From positions 1 through 64,000 of the forward strand of contig ALYF01000002.1 in the NCBI GenBank assembly GCA_000293845.2: a stretch of 64,000 nucleotides of DNA, read 5' to 3'. Below, one piece after another: positions 33,617-43,278 of this stretch (positions within the stretch are counted from its first letter, which is position 1; each line of letters begins with the position of its first letter). Source of the DNA: an alpha proteobacterium IMCC14465 (GTDB lineage: Bacteria > Pseudomonadota > Alphaproteobacteria > RS24). The notes under the pieces were generated by a model, which did no database searches, was not told the DNA's origin, and saw nothing but the letters and a program-made list of their open reading frames with translations. Both the position numbers and the translations under genes were made by a program.

Positions 33617-34999
33617 TTATATTTTTTTATATCTATTAGCTTGAGCAAAGCTGGCGCATACGATGAATAAACGATCAACGTCTTCATGAGTTTTATAAAT
33701 TGCAAAAGACGCACGGGCTGACTCTTCCACCCCAAACCGTCGCAGGATTGGTTGGGCGCAATGATGCCCTGACCGAATAGCAATGTCAACTTCGTTAAGC
33801 CCTATGGCGATATCTTGTGCGGAAAACCCATCAATATTAAAGGATAAGACGTCAGCCTTTTGGGAGGACTGCCCTAATATAGAAAAACCGGGAATAGTCT
33901 TTAGAGCGTCAGTTGCCATTGTCAGCAGTGCCGTCTCGTGTAACGCCGCAGCTTGCAGGTCAAGCGTGTCTAAATAGGTGAGTGCCGCACCAAGGCCAAC
34001 AGCATCGGCAAGACTTCCAGTACCCGCTTCAAACTTAGCCGGCACATCCGCATAGCTTGTTTGGGTGAAGGTCACATCTTTAATCATGCCCCCCCACCCT
34101 GCCATGGGCTCATCTGGTCAAGCAAATCGCGCCGCCCATAAAGGGCACCAATGCCAGTTGGCGCAAAAATCTTATGTCCTGAGAAAGTTAAGAAATCGCA
34201 TCCCAATTTCTGTACATCAACTTTGAAATGCGGCAGAGACTGCGCCCCATCAACCAGGCTTACCGCGCCGACAGCACGCGCCATTGCGCAAACTTCAGCG
34301 ACGGGGTTAATTATGCCTAACACATTGGAAACATGGGTTATTCCGACTATTTTAGTCTTCGGGCTAAGCATATTTGCATAGGCCAGCAAATCCAGTTAAT
34401 CTAAATCAGTCGTTGGTATCACGCGGATAATAGCACCCGTCATTTGTGCCACCATTTGCCAAGGTACAATATTTGCGTGATGCTCCATTTCCGAAAGAAT
34501 TATCTCATCACCGGCCATTAAGATGTCACGCCCATAACTATTAGCCACGAGATTAATGGCCTCAGTTGTTCCCCTCACAAATATGATTTCCTCAGGGCGT
34601 GCGGCATTAGGATATTGCTGAACCGTTGAGCGCGCTTCCTCATACATATCTGTTGCTTCACCCGCAAGTGCATGCGCCCCCCCGATGAACATTAGAATTT
34701 GTCCGCCTATAAAACTGACTGACAGCATCTATCACCTGATTGGGTTTTTGACTTGTCGCACCATTATCAAGCCATGTTAGCGGATGACCATTTACCTCGC
34801 GCGATAGGATTGGAAAGTCAGACCTGACCTTTGCGCTATTATATGACTTGGCGAAATGACTTGTCTCATTTGGGGTCTTCTGAGGTTTTGACTGAGGGGA
34901 TTGTTTATCAATAAAATAATAGTTCCCGCGATGTTTGCCCTGTAAGGCTTGGCGGCCCCATATTGGTGCAAGGATGCCATTTATTGCCCTTTTAAACAT
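33617..34999 (-). pseudogene. sufS: cysteine desulfurase SufS, broken by two frameshifts and a stop
   Basis: The minus strand encodes nearly a whole SufS (group II cysteine desulfurase), but in pieces. The first piece runs from 34999 to the C7 run at 34677-34683, where one base too many shifts the frame (RTNSNVHRG then [10 protein letters not shown]). An in-frame TAA lies at 34396-34398. A second shift occurs at the C7 run 34089-34095 (one base too few), after SPWQGGG. The PLP lysine (SGHK), the VDGAQS segment and the active-site Cys (RSGHHCAQP) are all still encoded. A 50-residue N-terminal extension is unusual. No other suf gene is nearby, so this appears to be a decaying extra copy. Confidence 0.88.
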
Positions 35000-35040
35000 G
35001 GGGGGGGAACATCGGTAACATCAGCGTTAGCTGAAATAGC

Positions 35041-35334
35041 TCAGTTATTTAATGGTAAATCATCCATTGGCGCTCTTAAACCCTGCTGAGTGAGCTCTGC
35101 ATCTGATAAAATGAGGTCATTTGAAGCGATATCGTCCTCAATAAGCGTGCGGGCAAAGTTTGAATAATCAAATGCACCACTTGATATTTTGTTCATAAAA
35201 CTATGATATTGCTCATTAATATCTAGAATTTTCATGGCAGCACTCTCATTGCAGCCTAAATCTTCGGTGTCTCGAAGAAAATCCTCTGATAGAGCCTCAG
35301 CTATCACGTCAGAATCGGGTTTTTTTGCTGTCAT
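35041..35334 (-). CDS. small hypothetical protein
   Basis: A 97-residue acidic protein, probably helical, without signal peptide, membrane segment or motif I can name. It lies 41 bp upstream of the sufS pseudogene on the same strand. An imperfect palindrome (35377-35397) sits before its start and could be a control site. The family and function are unknown. Its reality rests on frame length and position only. Confidence 0.5.
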   Translation of the reverse strand: MTAKKPDSDVIAEALSEDFLRDTEDLGCNESAAMKILDINEQYHSFMNKISSGAFDYSNFARTLIEDDIASNDLILSDAELTQQGLRAPMDDLPLNN

Positions 35335-35687
35335 TATTCTCTCAGGGTTCTAATGGCGACTGTATAGGTGTTAATTAAAATCCTAAATTTAGATTTTGAC
35401 CTTCATAATACCAAGCGCATCAGGAACCAATATGGCAAGCGATACATAACGTGTCAGCAAAAAGCGTTGTAACCCCTGCGCATCCGGTTTCACGATAATT
35501 CTCATATAAGAATAAATCATTCAGATATATAAGGTATTGAGCTGAGATTGTGATTTGGATGAATTTGATAATGAGGCAGCCTAACAAGGTTTTCATCTTC
35601 ATTTAGACTTTGTGTTGCATTCATTTTATTCCATTAAATCTCAAATACCCTTAATATATAACAATAAATATTAAAGGTAATATTATA
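35335..35687. other. AT-rich gap before the glycosyltransferase gene
   Basis: No convincing gene in 353 bases. It contains a near-perfect palindrome, AAAATCCTAAA (35377-35387) facing TTTAGATTTT (35388-35397), and an AT-rich leader before the glycosyltransferase start with AAAGGT just upstream. A 60-codon open frame at 35420-35602 (minus) shows no coding signature. Confidence 0.5.
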
Positions 35688-36752
35688 ATGATTTCAAACA
35701 AAAGAATTCTGCACATTGCTCGTTTTGATACATTGGTAAAGAAACCTTCAGTTTCCTATTATTCATGCGATAAAAAAATCTCCCTTGGGTTTCTTAAGAA
35801 CAACAATATTGTTAGGGAGTTTTGTTATAATGACATTTTAAGAATGAACAGCCTCCTAGGTTCTAGAAAAAGTTTTAAGGGAAAAGGGCTAAAATTACTC
35901 TTAAACACCATTGATATTTTTGACCCTGAAATTATTGTTTTGGGTCACGTCGATATTCCAACAGACATTATGTCGACAATAAGAAAAAATCGTCCAAATA
36001 CAAAAATAATGTGTTGGAATGTAGATGCGCCAAGCTTGCCGGTTATGTCTAGATATAAAAGAATCGGCGCGTTTATTGATGTCTTATTTATAACAAGTGG
36101 TGGTGAAACATTAGCAAAGTTAAAGAAAAGTTTTCCACAAATACCTAAATTTTGTTTTTTTCCTAATCCGGTTGATAAGTCGGTTGAGTTCCTTAAGGCC
36201 TATTCAAGAGAAGATTATAAATTTGATGTTATGTATTGCGGCTCAGAGTCTAGGCTTAAAGATGTAACCAAGCGAACAAATAGATCAGACTTTTTAACTA
36301 AAACTATGCGTATGACGCCCAATTTAAATTGGTTTGTGGCGGGGTGTCTAAATCAACCCACAATTTTTGGTGCCAAACATTATGAAATAATGGGAAACAC
36401 GAGATTTGGCATTAATTTATCACAATTCTATCCGAATAGTTTCCATCTTTATTCATCAGACAGAATCGCTCGGTTGATTGGAAATGGTCTACTTACATTT
36501 AACCAAGAATTTCCAGGGCTTAATAAGTTATTAGATTTTGAAGAAAAAACATCATTTAAGTCGCCTGAAGATCTGGCAAAAAAATTGAACTTTTTTAAAA
36601 ATAATCCTTCAGAAGCAAAACAATTAGCTCAAAAAAATTCAGAAAAATATCACACACTCTACTCTTCACAAGAGATCTGTCAGTATTTTTTGGATACGTT
36701 GTACGATGAAAACCTTGATAAATATGCGTGGTCTGATGAGGTTTATACCTAA
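35688..36752 (+). CDS. CgeB-like glycosyltransferase family protein
   Basis: A 354-residue protein resembling the CgeB / glycosyl-transferase group 1-like family. The N-terminal Rossmann-like half contains DPEIIVLGHVDIPTD and CWNVDAPSLP. The C-terminal half has FDVMYCGSESR, NTRFGINLSQFYPNS and RIARLIGNGLLTF, matching the nucleotide-sugar-binding C-terminal domain. It lacks a signal peptide, so it would act in the cytoplasm on a surface polysaccharide or protein. AAAGGTAATATT precedes the ATG. The sequence is clearly more AT-rich than its neighbours and stands alone, which suggests recent acquisition. The acceptor is unknown. Confidence 0.72.
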   Translation: MISNKRILHIARFDTLVKKPSVSYYSCDKKISLGFLKNNNIVREFCYNDILRMNSLLGSRKSFKGKGLKLLLNTIDIFDPEIIVLGHVDIPTDIMSTIRKNRPNTKIMCWNVDAPSLPVMSRYKRIGAFIDVLFITSGGETLAKLKKSFPQIPKFCFFPNPVDKSVEFLKAYSREDYKFDVMYCGSESRLKDVTKRTNRSDFLTKTMRMTPNLNWFVAGCLNQPTIFGAKHYEIMGNTRFGINLSQFYPNSFHLYSSDRIARLIGNGLLTFNQEFPGLNKLLDFEEKTSFKSPEDLAKKLNFFKNNPSEAKQLAQKNSEKYHTLYSSQEICQYFLDTLYDENLDKYAWSDEVYT

Positions 36753-36817
36753 AGCCTCTTTTTTAAGGCATCAATTGTAAGCCTTGATGTCTTAAAACCC
36801 CTAGAATTGTCATAAAA

Positions 36818-38644
36818 TTATTCAACCGTAACAGACTTCGCAAGATTACGTGGCTGGTCAACATCGGTACCTTTTGCAACCGCCGTATGATAGGCCAGTA
36901 ATTGCAAGGGAATGGTGTATAGAATGGGCGAAAGCAGTGCGTTAATTTCGGGGAGATATATGACATCGGTAATATTATCCGTGTCTGTTTTGTCAGGATT
37001 TTCGGTCAGAAGGATAACATCTCCTTGACGCGCAATAACTTCCTGCATGTTTGAAATCGTTTTAGGGTACATCGCGTCTTTTGGTGCAATAGTGATCACA
37101 GGCATATTATCTTCAATAAGTGCGATAGAGCCATGTTTGAGCTCGCCTGCGGCAAATCCCTCAGCATGGATATAAGAGATTTCTTTTAATTTAAGCGCGC
37201 CTTCAAGTGCCAGTGGGCTCATGAGGCCGCGCCCAATAAAAATGGCATTTTCTTGCTTTGATAATCTCGTTGCGATCTGTTCGATATTTGCTTCGAGTTT
37301 CAGCGCCTCGCCCATCAAGCGTGGCAAGGTCAGAAGTGCTTTGACCAACTCATTCTCACCTTCCTTGCCGACACGCGCTTTGCCTAGAGCTAATGCAAAA
37401 CAAAATAAAACTGCGAGCTGGCAAATAAAAGCTTTGGTTGAAGCCACCCCAATCTCCGGCCCCGCGAAAGTCGGCAGTGTCACATCGGCTTCACGTTGCA
37501 TGGAGCTATCAGGCGCATTGACAATGGCAAGTGTTTTAACATTTCTGGCTTTACAGGCTTTGAGCGCGGCCAAAGTATCGGCTGTTTCGCCAGATTGTGA
37601 CACGAATACCGCCAATGTCCCCTCATCCATCGCAACGTCTCGGTAACGAAACTCGGATGCAATATCAATATCCGTAGATATGCCGGCCAATGTTTCCAGC
37701 CAATATCGCCCAGTCATGGCGGCGTAATAGGCCGAACCGCATGCAATCAACACAATCCGCTTAATCTCTGATGTGTCAAAATCAAATTCAGGTATGTGAA
37801 CCGTGGCTTCATTAGCATTAACATAATGCGCGAAAGTGTGGGAGATGACTTCGGGCTGTTCGAATATTTCCTTGGCCATGAAATGCCGATGTTGGCCTTT
37901 ATCGACCAGAGATGCCGATGCATCTTTAACCTGCATAGGGCGTTTGACAGGCTGACCGTCAGCTTCAAAAATATCGAGACTGGTATCTGTTAGAATAGCC
38001 CAGTCACCATCTTCGAGATAGGTAATTCGATTTGTCATGGGCGCGAGAGAAAATGCATCAGAGCCAACGAACATCTCATTATCGCCATGACCGATGACAA
38101 GTGGGCTTCCTTTGCGTGCCGCAATCATCATGCGGTCTTCATTTTCAATGAGGAGCGCGATAGCATAAGCGCCCTCGAGCATGGCAAAGGTCTTACGTGC
38201 AGCAATCTTAATGCTATCTACCTCTGAGGCATGTTCTGCGAGATGATAGGAAAACAAATGTGCGATAACTTCGGTATCTGTTTCTGTTTGGAAATCAAAC
38301 CCTTTAGCTTTAAGCGTGTTTTTGAGCTCCAGATAATTTTCAATAATCCCATTATGCACCACCATCACACTATCAGCCTTGTGCGGATGTGCGTTTTGCT
38401 GTGTCGGCGCACCATGGGTAGCCCAGCGCGTATGGCCTATACCGATATTTCCTTTTAGCGGTGTACGCTTAAGCTCAGCCTCGAGATTAACGAGTTTACC
38501 CTGACTTCTGCAGCGATCAATTTTGTTATCTAAAATGGTGGCAATGCCAGCACTGTCATAACCGCGATATTCAAGTCTTTTTAACGCCTCATAAATGGTA
38601 GGTGTGACATCTTCCTGACCAATAATACCAATAATACCGCACAT
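36818..38644 (-). CDS. glmS: glutamine-fructose-6-phosphate aminotransferase (isomerizing)
   Basis: A 608-residue enzyme making glucosamine-6-phosphate, the entry to amino-sugar and peptidoglycan synthesis. The N-terminal glutaminase domain begins M-Cys2-GIIGIIG. Two SIS domains follow (ACGSAYYAAMTGRYWLE; FVSQSGETADTLAAL), and the C-terminus ends PRNLAKSVTVE, as required for the active site. It lies 2 bp downstream of glmU, so the two successive pathway enzymes form one operon. Confidence 0.97.
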   Translation of the reverse strand: MCGIIGIIGQEDVTPTIYEALKRLEYRGYDSAGIATILDNKIDRCRSQGKLVNLEAELKRTPLKGNIGIGHTRWATHGAPTQQNAHPHKADSVMVVHNGIIENYLELKNTLKAKGFDFQTETDTEVIAHLFSYHLAEHASEVDSIKIAARKTFAMLEGAYAIALLIENEDRMMIAARKGSPLVIGHGDNEMFVGSDAFSLAPMTNRITYLEDGDWAILTDTSLDIFEADGQPVKRPMQVKDASASLVDKGQHRHFMAKEIFEQPEVISHTFAHYVNANEATVHIPEFDFDTSEIKRIVLIACGSAYYAAMTGRYWLETLAGISTDIDIASEFRYRDVAMDEGTLAVFVSQSGETADTLAALKACKARNVKTLAIVNAPDSSMQREADVTLPTFAGPEIGVASTKAFICQLAVLFCFALALGKARVGKEGENELVKALLTLPRLMGEALKLEANIEQIATRLSKQENAIFIGRGLMSPLALEGALKLKEISYIHAEGFAAGELKHGSIALIEDNMPVITIAPKDAMYPKTISNMQEVIARQGDVILLTENPDKTDTDNITDVIYLPEINALLSPILYTIPLQLLAYHTAVAKGTDVDQPRNLAKSVTVE

Positions 38645-38646
38645 AA

Positions 38647-39999
38647 TTACTTGTCCTTTACTTTGGATTTTTTCAATCGAAACTTAACCGACCAGCCTTC
38701 TATCTCACGTAAAGGCGCACGCGTGAGCGCAAGGCTATCGGCTTCTATCTCCCCGGAAATGCTGGATGATGATCCAATATAAGCCCCGTCGCCAATTTTA
38801 ACCGGCGCGATAAGGGATGAGTTCGAACCGATAAACGCCCCTGCCCCAATTTCAGTCAGATGTTTGTCAAAACCATCATAATTACAAGTAATCGTGCCCG
38901 CGCCAATATTCGCGCCTTCACCAATATGGGCATCACCAATATAGGAAAGATGGTTAACCTTGGCGTTATCCATAATTTGAGCTTTTTTAGTTTCCACGAA
39001 ATTACCGATTTTAACCCCCGCGCCCAATTGTGTTCCGGGGCGCAGACGCGCATAGGGACCAATTTGGACACCAGTTTCAGCCCGCACGCCTTCTAGATGA
39101 CTAAAGCCTTTAATGATAACGCCCGGTGCGATTTTGACATCACCCCCAAAAAAGCAGTGCGGCTCAATAAAACTATCTGCGCCAATCTCTGTATCATATG
39201 AAAAATAAACAGTTTCAGGCGCTGTCATGGCAACACCATTATCGAGATGTGTGCGGCGTAATCTGTTTTGCATCAGCGCTTCAGCTTTCGCTAATCCGCT
39301 TTTGGTATCCACACCCATTGTGTCTTCCTGAGGGCATTCAACAAGACTGATAGAAATATTCTGCGCATGAGCTAAGCTGACAATATCAGGCAGGTAGTAT
39401 TCGGATTGTGCGTTATTATTCTGCAATCCATCAAGTAGTTCAGGCAATAATGATGCACGCACCGCCATAGCGCCGCCATTACATAAATCTATCTGACGTA
39501 TTTTCTCATCCGCATCTTTATGCTCGACAATCTCAATCGGGCGCCCATCCTGACAAATTATCCGTCCATAGCCATCTGGGTTTTCAGCCTTAAAGCCAAG
39601 CAGGGTGACGTCTGCACTGTCTTCAACCATTTGCTTTAGAATTTCTGAGCGCATGAGAGGCGTATCACCGAAGAGAATAAGCACTTTGTCAGCTGCACCA
39701 GAAAGCGGCAAGGCGGCTTTCACAGCATCACCTGTGCCAAGCTGTTGCTCTTGAATGGCCATAGTCATAGGTATATTCAGTTCATCACTATGCGCGAGCA
39801 GCTTATCTCTTAACGCTTCTTGTGAAGGTGAGGTCACAATATTTATATTTGAATTGCCGGCAGATTTTGCGGCATTAATGACATGCAAAATCATTTCAAG
39901 GCCTGCAACCTTATGCAGAACCTTGGGTAAATCCGATTTCATTCGTGTACCTTTACCAGCGGCAAGAATGATTGCTGAAAATTTACGATGATTAGTCAT
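38647..39999 (-). CDS. glmU: bifunctional UDP-N-acetylglucosamine pyrophosphorylase / glucosamine-1-phosphate acetyltransferase
   Basis: A 450-residue two-domain enzyme that makes UDP-GlcNAc. The N-terminal uridylyltransferase has LAAGKGTRMKSDLPKVLH (13-30), QQLGTGDA and FGDTPL. The C-terminal left-handed beta-helix (about 250-430) carries hexapeptide repeats and the catalytic region NHLSYIGDAHIGEGANIGAG. It is the upstream gene of the glmU-glmS pair. A tandem 14-bp repeat lies in its 5' region. Confidence 0.96.
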   Translation of the reverse strand: MTNHRKFSAIILAAGKGTRMKSDLPKVLHKVAGLEMILHVINAAKSAGNSNINIVTSPSQEALRDKLLAHSDELNIPMTMAIQEQQLGTGDAVKAALPLSGAADKVLILFGDTPLMRSEILKQMVEDSADVTLLGFKAENPDGYGRIICQDGRPIEIVEHKDADEKIRQIDLCNGGAMAVRASLLPELLDGLQNNNAQSEYYLPDIVSLAHAQNISISLVECPQEDTMGVDTKSGLAKAEALMQNRLRRTHLDNGVAMTAPETVYFSYDTEIGADSFIEPHCFFGGDVKIAPGVIIKGFSHLEGVRAETGVQIGPYARLRPGTQLGAGVKIGNFVETKKAQIMDNAKVNHLSYIGDAHIGEGANIGAGTITCNYDGFDKHLTEIGAGAFIGSNSSLIAPVKIGDGAYIGSSSSISGEIEADSLALTRAPLREIEGWSVKFRLKKSKVKDK

Positions 40000-40025
40000 G
40001 TTTCATTTCTATACGAGTCTAATTT

Positions 40026-40053
40026 CCTTAAATAGACTGCCTTAAATAGACTG
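40026..40053. repeat. tandem duplication of CCTTAAATAGACTG upstream of glmU
   Basis: The 14-bp unit CCTTAAATAGACTG is present twice back to back at 40026-40039 and 40040-40053, about 27 bp upstream of the glmU start. It may be part of the promoter or leader region, or just a recent slippage event. Confidence 0.75.
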
Positions 40054-40117
40054 AAAGATGAGATAAATAAACTCAAAGAGTTTTGCAGATTATTTCAATT
40101 AATACGATTAATTAAAA

Positions 40118-41866
40118 CTAACCGACAATATGGAAAATCTCTTCATTATCGAGATGTTCTTTTGATGATAAAAGAGACGCGAGATGAGCTTTTGTGCGCG
40201 GCAGAAGACGATCCATGTAAAATGTAGCAGTCTTAACTTTATGGGTCATCTCATTTGTTTTCATGGTGCCGAGTGCGCCTCTCGCAAGGTAATGCCCACC
40301 CGCAACCAGACCAAAAAGCGTTAGATAATCAGTCGCTCCATAAAGACGGTCAAGCTTATCGGGATGCGACATCATAAACTTAGTCGCCGCGCGCAAATCA
40401 TCTAACCCGTTTTTCAGAGCTGATGCCATTTCTTGAAGCGTCTCGTTTGCCGCGCATTGAGTAATAGTTTCATCTATCTGCGTCAGGTAGTCGGCGACAA
40501 TATTGCCATTATCTAAAGGCAATTTCCGGTTAATCAAATCTATGGCTTGAATACCGTTTGTACCTTCATAAATTGGTAAAATTTTGGCGTCTCGGGCAAA
40601 TTGAGCAATGCCCGTTTCTTCAACAAACCCCATGCCGCCATGAATCTGCACGCCAAGACCGGCAACTTCATTAGCAATATCAGTGCTGAACGCCTTTGAG
40701 ATTGGCGTAAGAAGCTCGTTAAAGGCTTTAGCCTTTTCATCACCACCAAAATGGGCAAGATCGTGAAACACGCCATTTTCATAGCAGATTGCGCGGGCTG
40801 CATCTGTCAGCGCTCGCATGGTCATGAGCATGTTGCGCACATCAGGATGCGATGATATCGGCACAGGGGCGTTATCCCCTCTGTCAGCATTAGGGGCGCG
40901 GCCTTGAAGCCTATCAGCCGCATAAGACATTGAAATTTGTGTGGCTTGTTCGGCCAAACCGACACCCTGAATACCAACATTCAAGCGGGCATTGTTCATC
41001 ATGGTGAACATAGCGGCCATGCCTGTATTCTCAGCACCAATCAACCAGCCTGTTGCACCTTCATTTTCACCAAACGACATCACACAGGTCGGGCTGGCAT
41101 GAATGCCGAGCTTATCTTCAAGACCGATACATTGAACATCGTTTCTTTCGCCAAGTGAGCCATCATCATTGACGAAAAACTTAGGCACAATAAACAAAGA
41201 AATACCTTTTGTGCCTTCCGGCGCACCAGGCGTACGAGCGAGAACAAGATGAATAATGTTCTCAGTCATATTATGGTCGCCATAGGTGATATATATTTTC
41301 GTACCGTAAATCTTGTAAGAGCCATCTGGCTGTGGTTCGGCTTTGGTTTTAACAGCGCCAACATCCGAGCCGGCCTGCGGCTCCGTTAAATTCATCGTCG
41401 CGGACCAATTGCCAGAAATAATCTGATGCAGGTATTTTTCTTTTTGTTCCTCTGACGCATGCGCCTCAAGTGCCTCAACCGCGCCGGAGGTCAACATCTG
41501 ACAAAGCGTGAAAGCAATATTGGAGTTCAGCATTTCGAATACGGCATTTGCCAAAGAAATTGGAAGCCCCTGCCCGCCATATTTTTCGGATGCGGAAAGT
41601 GTCGGCCAACCATTCTCAACAAGTTGTGCATAGGCATCTTTAAAAGCGTCCGGCACCACAACACCTTGCGCCTCGAGATGAGCCTTTTCTTCGTCACCAA
41701 TTTTGTTGGTGGGTGCAATGACTTCCGTCGTAAATTTACCGGCTTCTTCAAGAATAGAAGTTATCAAATCGGCATCAAGATCGGGAATTGCATCATACAG
41801 GCGGTCAAAGCCAGCCTCATGTTTTAAACTGAAACTTATGCGATCAACAGGCGCTGAATAAGACAT
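40118..41866 (-). CDS. acyl-CoA dehydrogenase (long form with C-terminal extension)
   Basis: A 582-residue FAD enzyme of the long acyl-CoA dehydrogenase group (DmdC/AidB-like architecture with an extra C-terminal domain, about 460-580). Family features are NLTEPQAGSDVGAV (about 159-172), the catalytic base Glu434 in YEGTNGIQ, and IHGGMGF (about 408-414). It catalyses alpha,beta-oxidation of an acyl-CoA. Related marine enzymes oxidise 3-methylmercaptopropionyl-CoA from DMSP, but sequence alone does not decide the substrate here. A hairpin precedes the start. Confidence 0.88.
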   Translation of the reverse strand: MSYSAPVDRISFSLKHEAGFDRLYDAIPDLDADLITSILEEAGKFTTEVIAPTNKIGDEEKAHLEAQGVVVPDAFKDAYAQLVENGWPTLSASEKYGGQGLPISLANAVFEMLNSNIAFTLCQMLTSGAVEALEAHASEEQKEKYLHQIISGNWSATMNLTEPQAGSDVGAVKTKAEPQPDGSYKIYGTKIYITYGDHNMTENIIHLVLARTPGAPEGTKGISLFIVPKFFVNDDGSLGERNDVQCIGLEDKLGIHASPTCVMSFGENEGATGWLIGAENTGMAAMFTMMNNARLNVGIQGVGLAEQATQISMSYAADRLQGRAPNADRGDNAPVPISSHPDVRNMLMTMRALTDAARAICYENGVFHDLAHFGGDEKAKAFNELLTPISKAFSTDIANEVAGLGVQIHGGMGFVEETGIAQFARDAKILPIYEGTNGIQAIDLINRKLPLDNGNIVADYLTQIDETITQCAANETLQEMASALKNGLDDLRAATKFMMSHPDKLDRLYGATDYLTLFGLVAGGHYLARGALGTMKTNEMTHKVKTATFYMDRLLPRTKAHLASLLSSKEHLDNEEIFHIVG

Positions 41867-41887
41867 TTAACCTCACAACACGATTCG

Positions 41888-41910
41888 GGTTTCAGGTTTA
41901 TGCTGAAACC
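41888..41910. promoter_or_regulatory. inverted repeat upstream of the acyl-CoA dehydrogenase gene
   Basis: GGTTTCAG (41888-41895) and CTGAAACC (41903-41910) are perfectly complementary with a 7-base spacer, about 22 bp upstream of the minus-strand start at 41866. It could be an operator for a fatty-acid-type regulator or the remains of a terminator for the TonB operon; no T run follows it on the minus strand. Confidence 0.4.
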
Positions 41911-41968
41911 GAAAATGACTAAATATTAAGTAATGCCAAAGCACTGGTAATCAATGTTAATCAAAGGA

Positions 41969-43276
41969 TTAACCAGTTTTTTGCTTCTCTTTTTCTTCAC
42001 GCGCCTTTTCGGCAAGCTGCCTCTCAAGAGACCTTATCCATTTAAACGCATCCTTGGCGGTGTCATCAAAGTCACCAGCTTTACGGAAGGTTTTAATAGC
42101 TTTTTCAAACTTACCAAGGCGAGCTTGCGTGATACCAAGAACGAGATAAGTATTGCTTTCTCTCTTCTCGAGCTTGCCTTTATCGACGGCCATAATGAGA
42201 TATTTCTCAGCGTTTTTCCAGTCTTCATCCTGAATATATGCTTGTCCTAGCTGAGCATAAAGCTTTCCGTCTTCAGCTTTAGATGCGGCTTTGAGTAGCG
42301 GACTACGAGATTTCTCCCACTCACGCGAATGCATCCATGCTGTTGCTAGCAATTCCCAATTTTTCGATGTTTTCTTAATAGAGCCGTCTTTTAAACCTTT
42401 ATCAAGAATAAGAGCGGCTTTAAATGGAAAGTCATTATAGAGATAAAGCTGGGCAATACGCACAAGCTCTTTGCTGGTCTTGAGCATATCTTGTGAATGC
42501 ATGGCTTGTTGGGCGGCAAATGCTTTTTTCTCATTGCCAAGCTCCTGATAAACAGCAGAAAGCTGTTGCCAGAATGCTTTTTTGCCAGGGAAGCGATCTA
42601 CGGCAAGCTCAAGAACCGGAAGTGCTTCTTTGTAACGCTCCTGCTGGAGATAAACAGAAAGTAAAATTCGATACCAAGCCTCTTTCGGTGAATCCGACAT
42701 GCTAATCGCTTTAGACACATTTATTTCAGCTTGTTTCAGATTATCCATAATGAGATAAATCTGAGCCTTAAGACCATAAGCAGACGCGCTTGGGTCTTCA
42801 ACTTGCGAGAACCAACGATTTAAATAACGAAGCGCCTGTTTTGGTTTGTCTTCAGCAATACTGAGCTGAGCGAGATTATAGGTTAAATCAAGCTGAACTT
42901 GTTCAGGTAAAACACCCAGGTTCAAGGCGCGTTCAAATTCAACAAGAGCACGGCTATAATCACCCTTATCGGCCCAAACATAGGCGTAGGTTTGTTGTGC
43001 AACACCCTTTTCGTAGGGCTTATAGCGATCACTTTGCATCATATTCAGCAAGATACTCATAGCTACTTCATGATTACCTTCGGCTAAAGCTTCCTGAGCA
43101 GACGTAATCTGGTTAAAAGCCCCTTTACTCAACACCTGTGAACGTCGAGTTTTAGGCTTTTTCTTGCGATCTTCTTCCGCAGTCGCCGTATCAATCAGCC
43201 GAATGGCTTCTGGCATAATAGGCGATGCCATGAAAGAAAATATCAGAATAAGTGAGCTAAAGCGAAGCTTTGACAT
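41969..43276 (-). CDS. tetratricopeptide-repeat protein of the TonB operon
   Basis: A 435-residue exported protein. A signal peptide (about 1-24) precedes a basic stretch and then TPR-like helix pairs along the whole length (for example ALVEFERALNLG, AEINVSKAISMSD, AEKYLIMAVDKG, AIKTFRKAGDF), ending in a Lys/Glu-rich tail. It begins 2 bp after tonB. TPR proteins are regular last members of TonB systems with DUF3450 and two ExbB proteins, where they probably act as a periplasmic scaffold. Confidence 0.85.
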   Translation of the reverse strand: MSKLRFSSLILIFSFMASPIMPEAIRLIDTATAEEDRKKKPKTRRSQVLSKGAFNQITSAQEALAEGNHEVAMSILLNMMQSDRYKPYEKGVAQQTYAYVWADKGDYSRALVEFERALNLGVLPEQVQLDLTYNLAQLSIAEDKPKQALRYLNRWFSQVEDPSASAYGLKAQIYLIMDNLKQAEINVSKAISMSDSPKEAWYRILLSVYLQQERYKEALPVLELAVDRFPGKKAFWQQLSAVYQELGNEKKAFAAQQAMHSQDMLKTSKELVRIAQLYLYNDFPFKAALILDKGLKDGSIKKTSKNWELLATAWMHSREWEKSRSPLLKAASKAEDGKLYAQLGQAYIQDEDWKNAEKYLIMAVDKGKLEKRESNTYLVLGITQARLGKFEKAIKTFRKAGDFDDTAKDAFKWIRSLERQLAEKAREEKEKQKTG

Positions 43277-43278
43277 AA

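Noticed and set aside
35420-35602. 60-codon open frame on the minus strand before the glycosyltransferase gene
   Set aside because: There is no ribosome site, homology signal or codon bias; it is treated as non-coding.
36752-36817. Possible bidirectional terminator between the glycosyltransferase gene and glmS
   Set aside because: The CATCAA/TTGATG stem is only 6 bp, and the T run falls before rather than after it on the plus strand.
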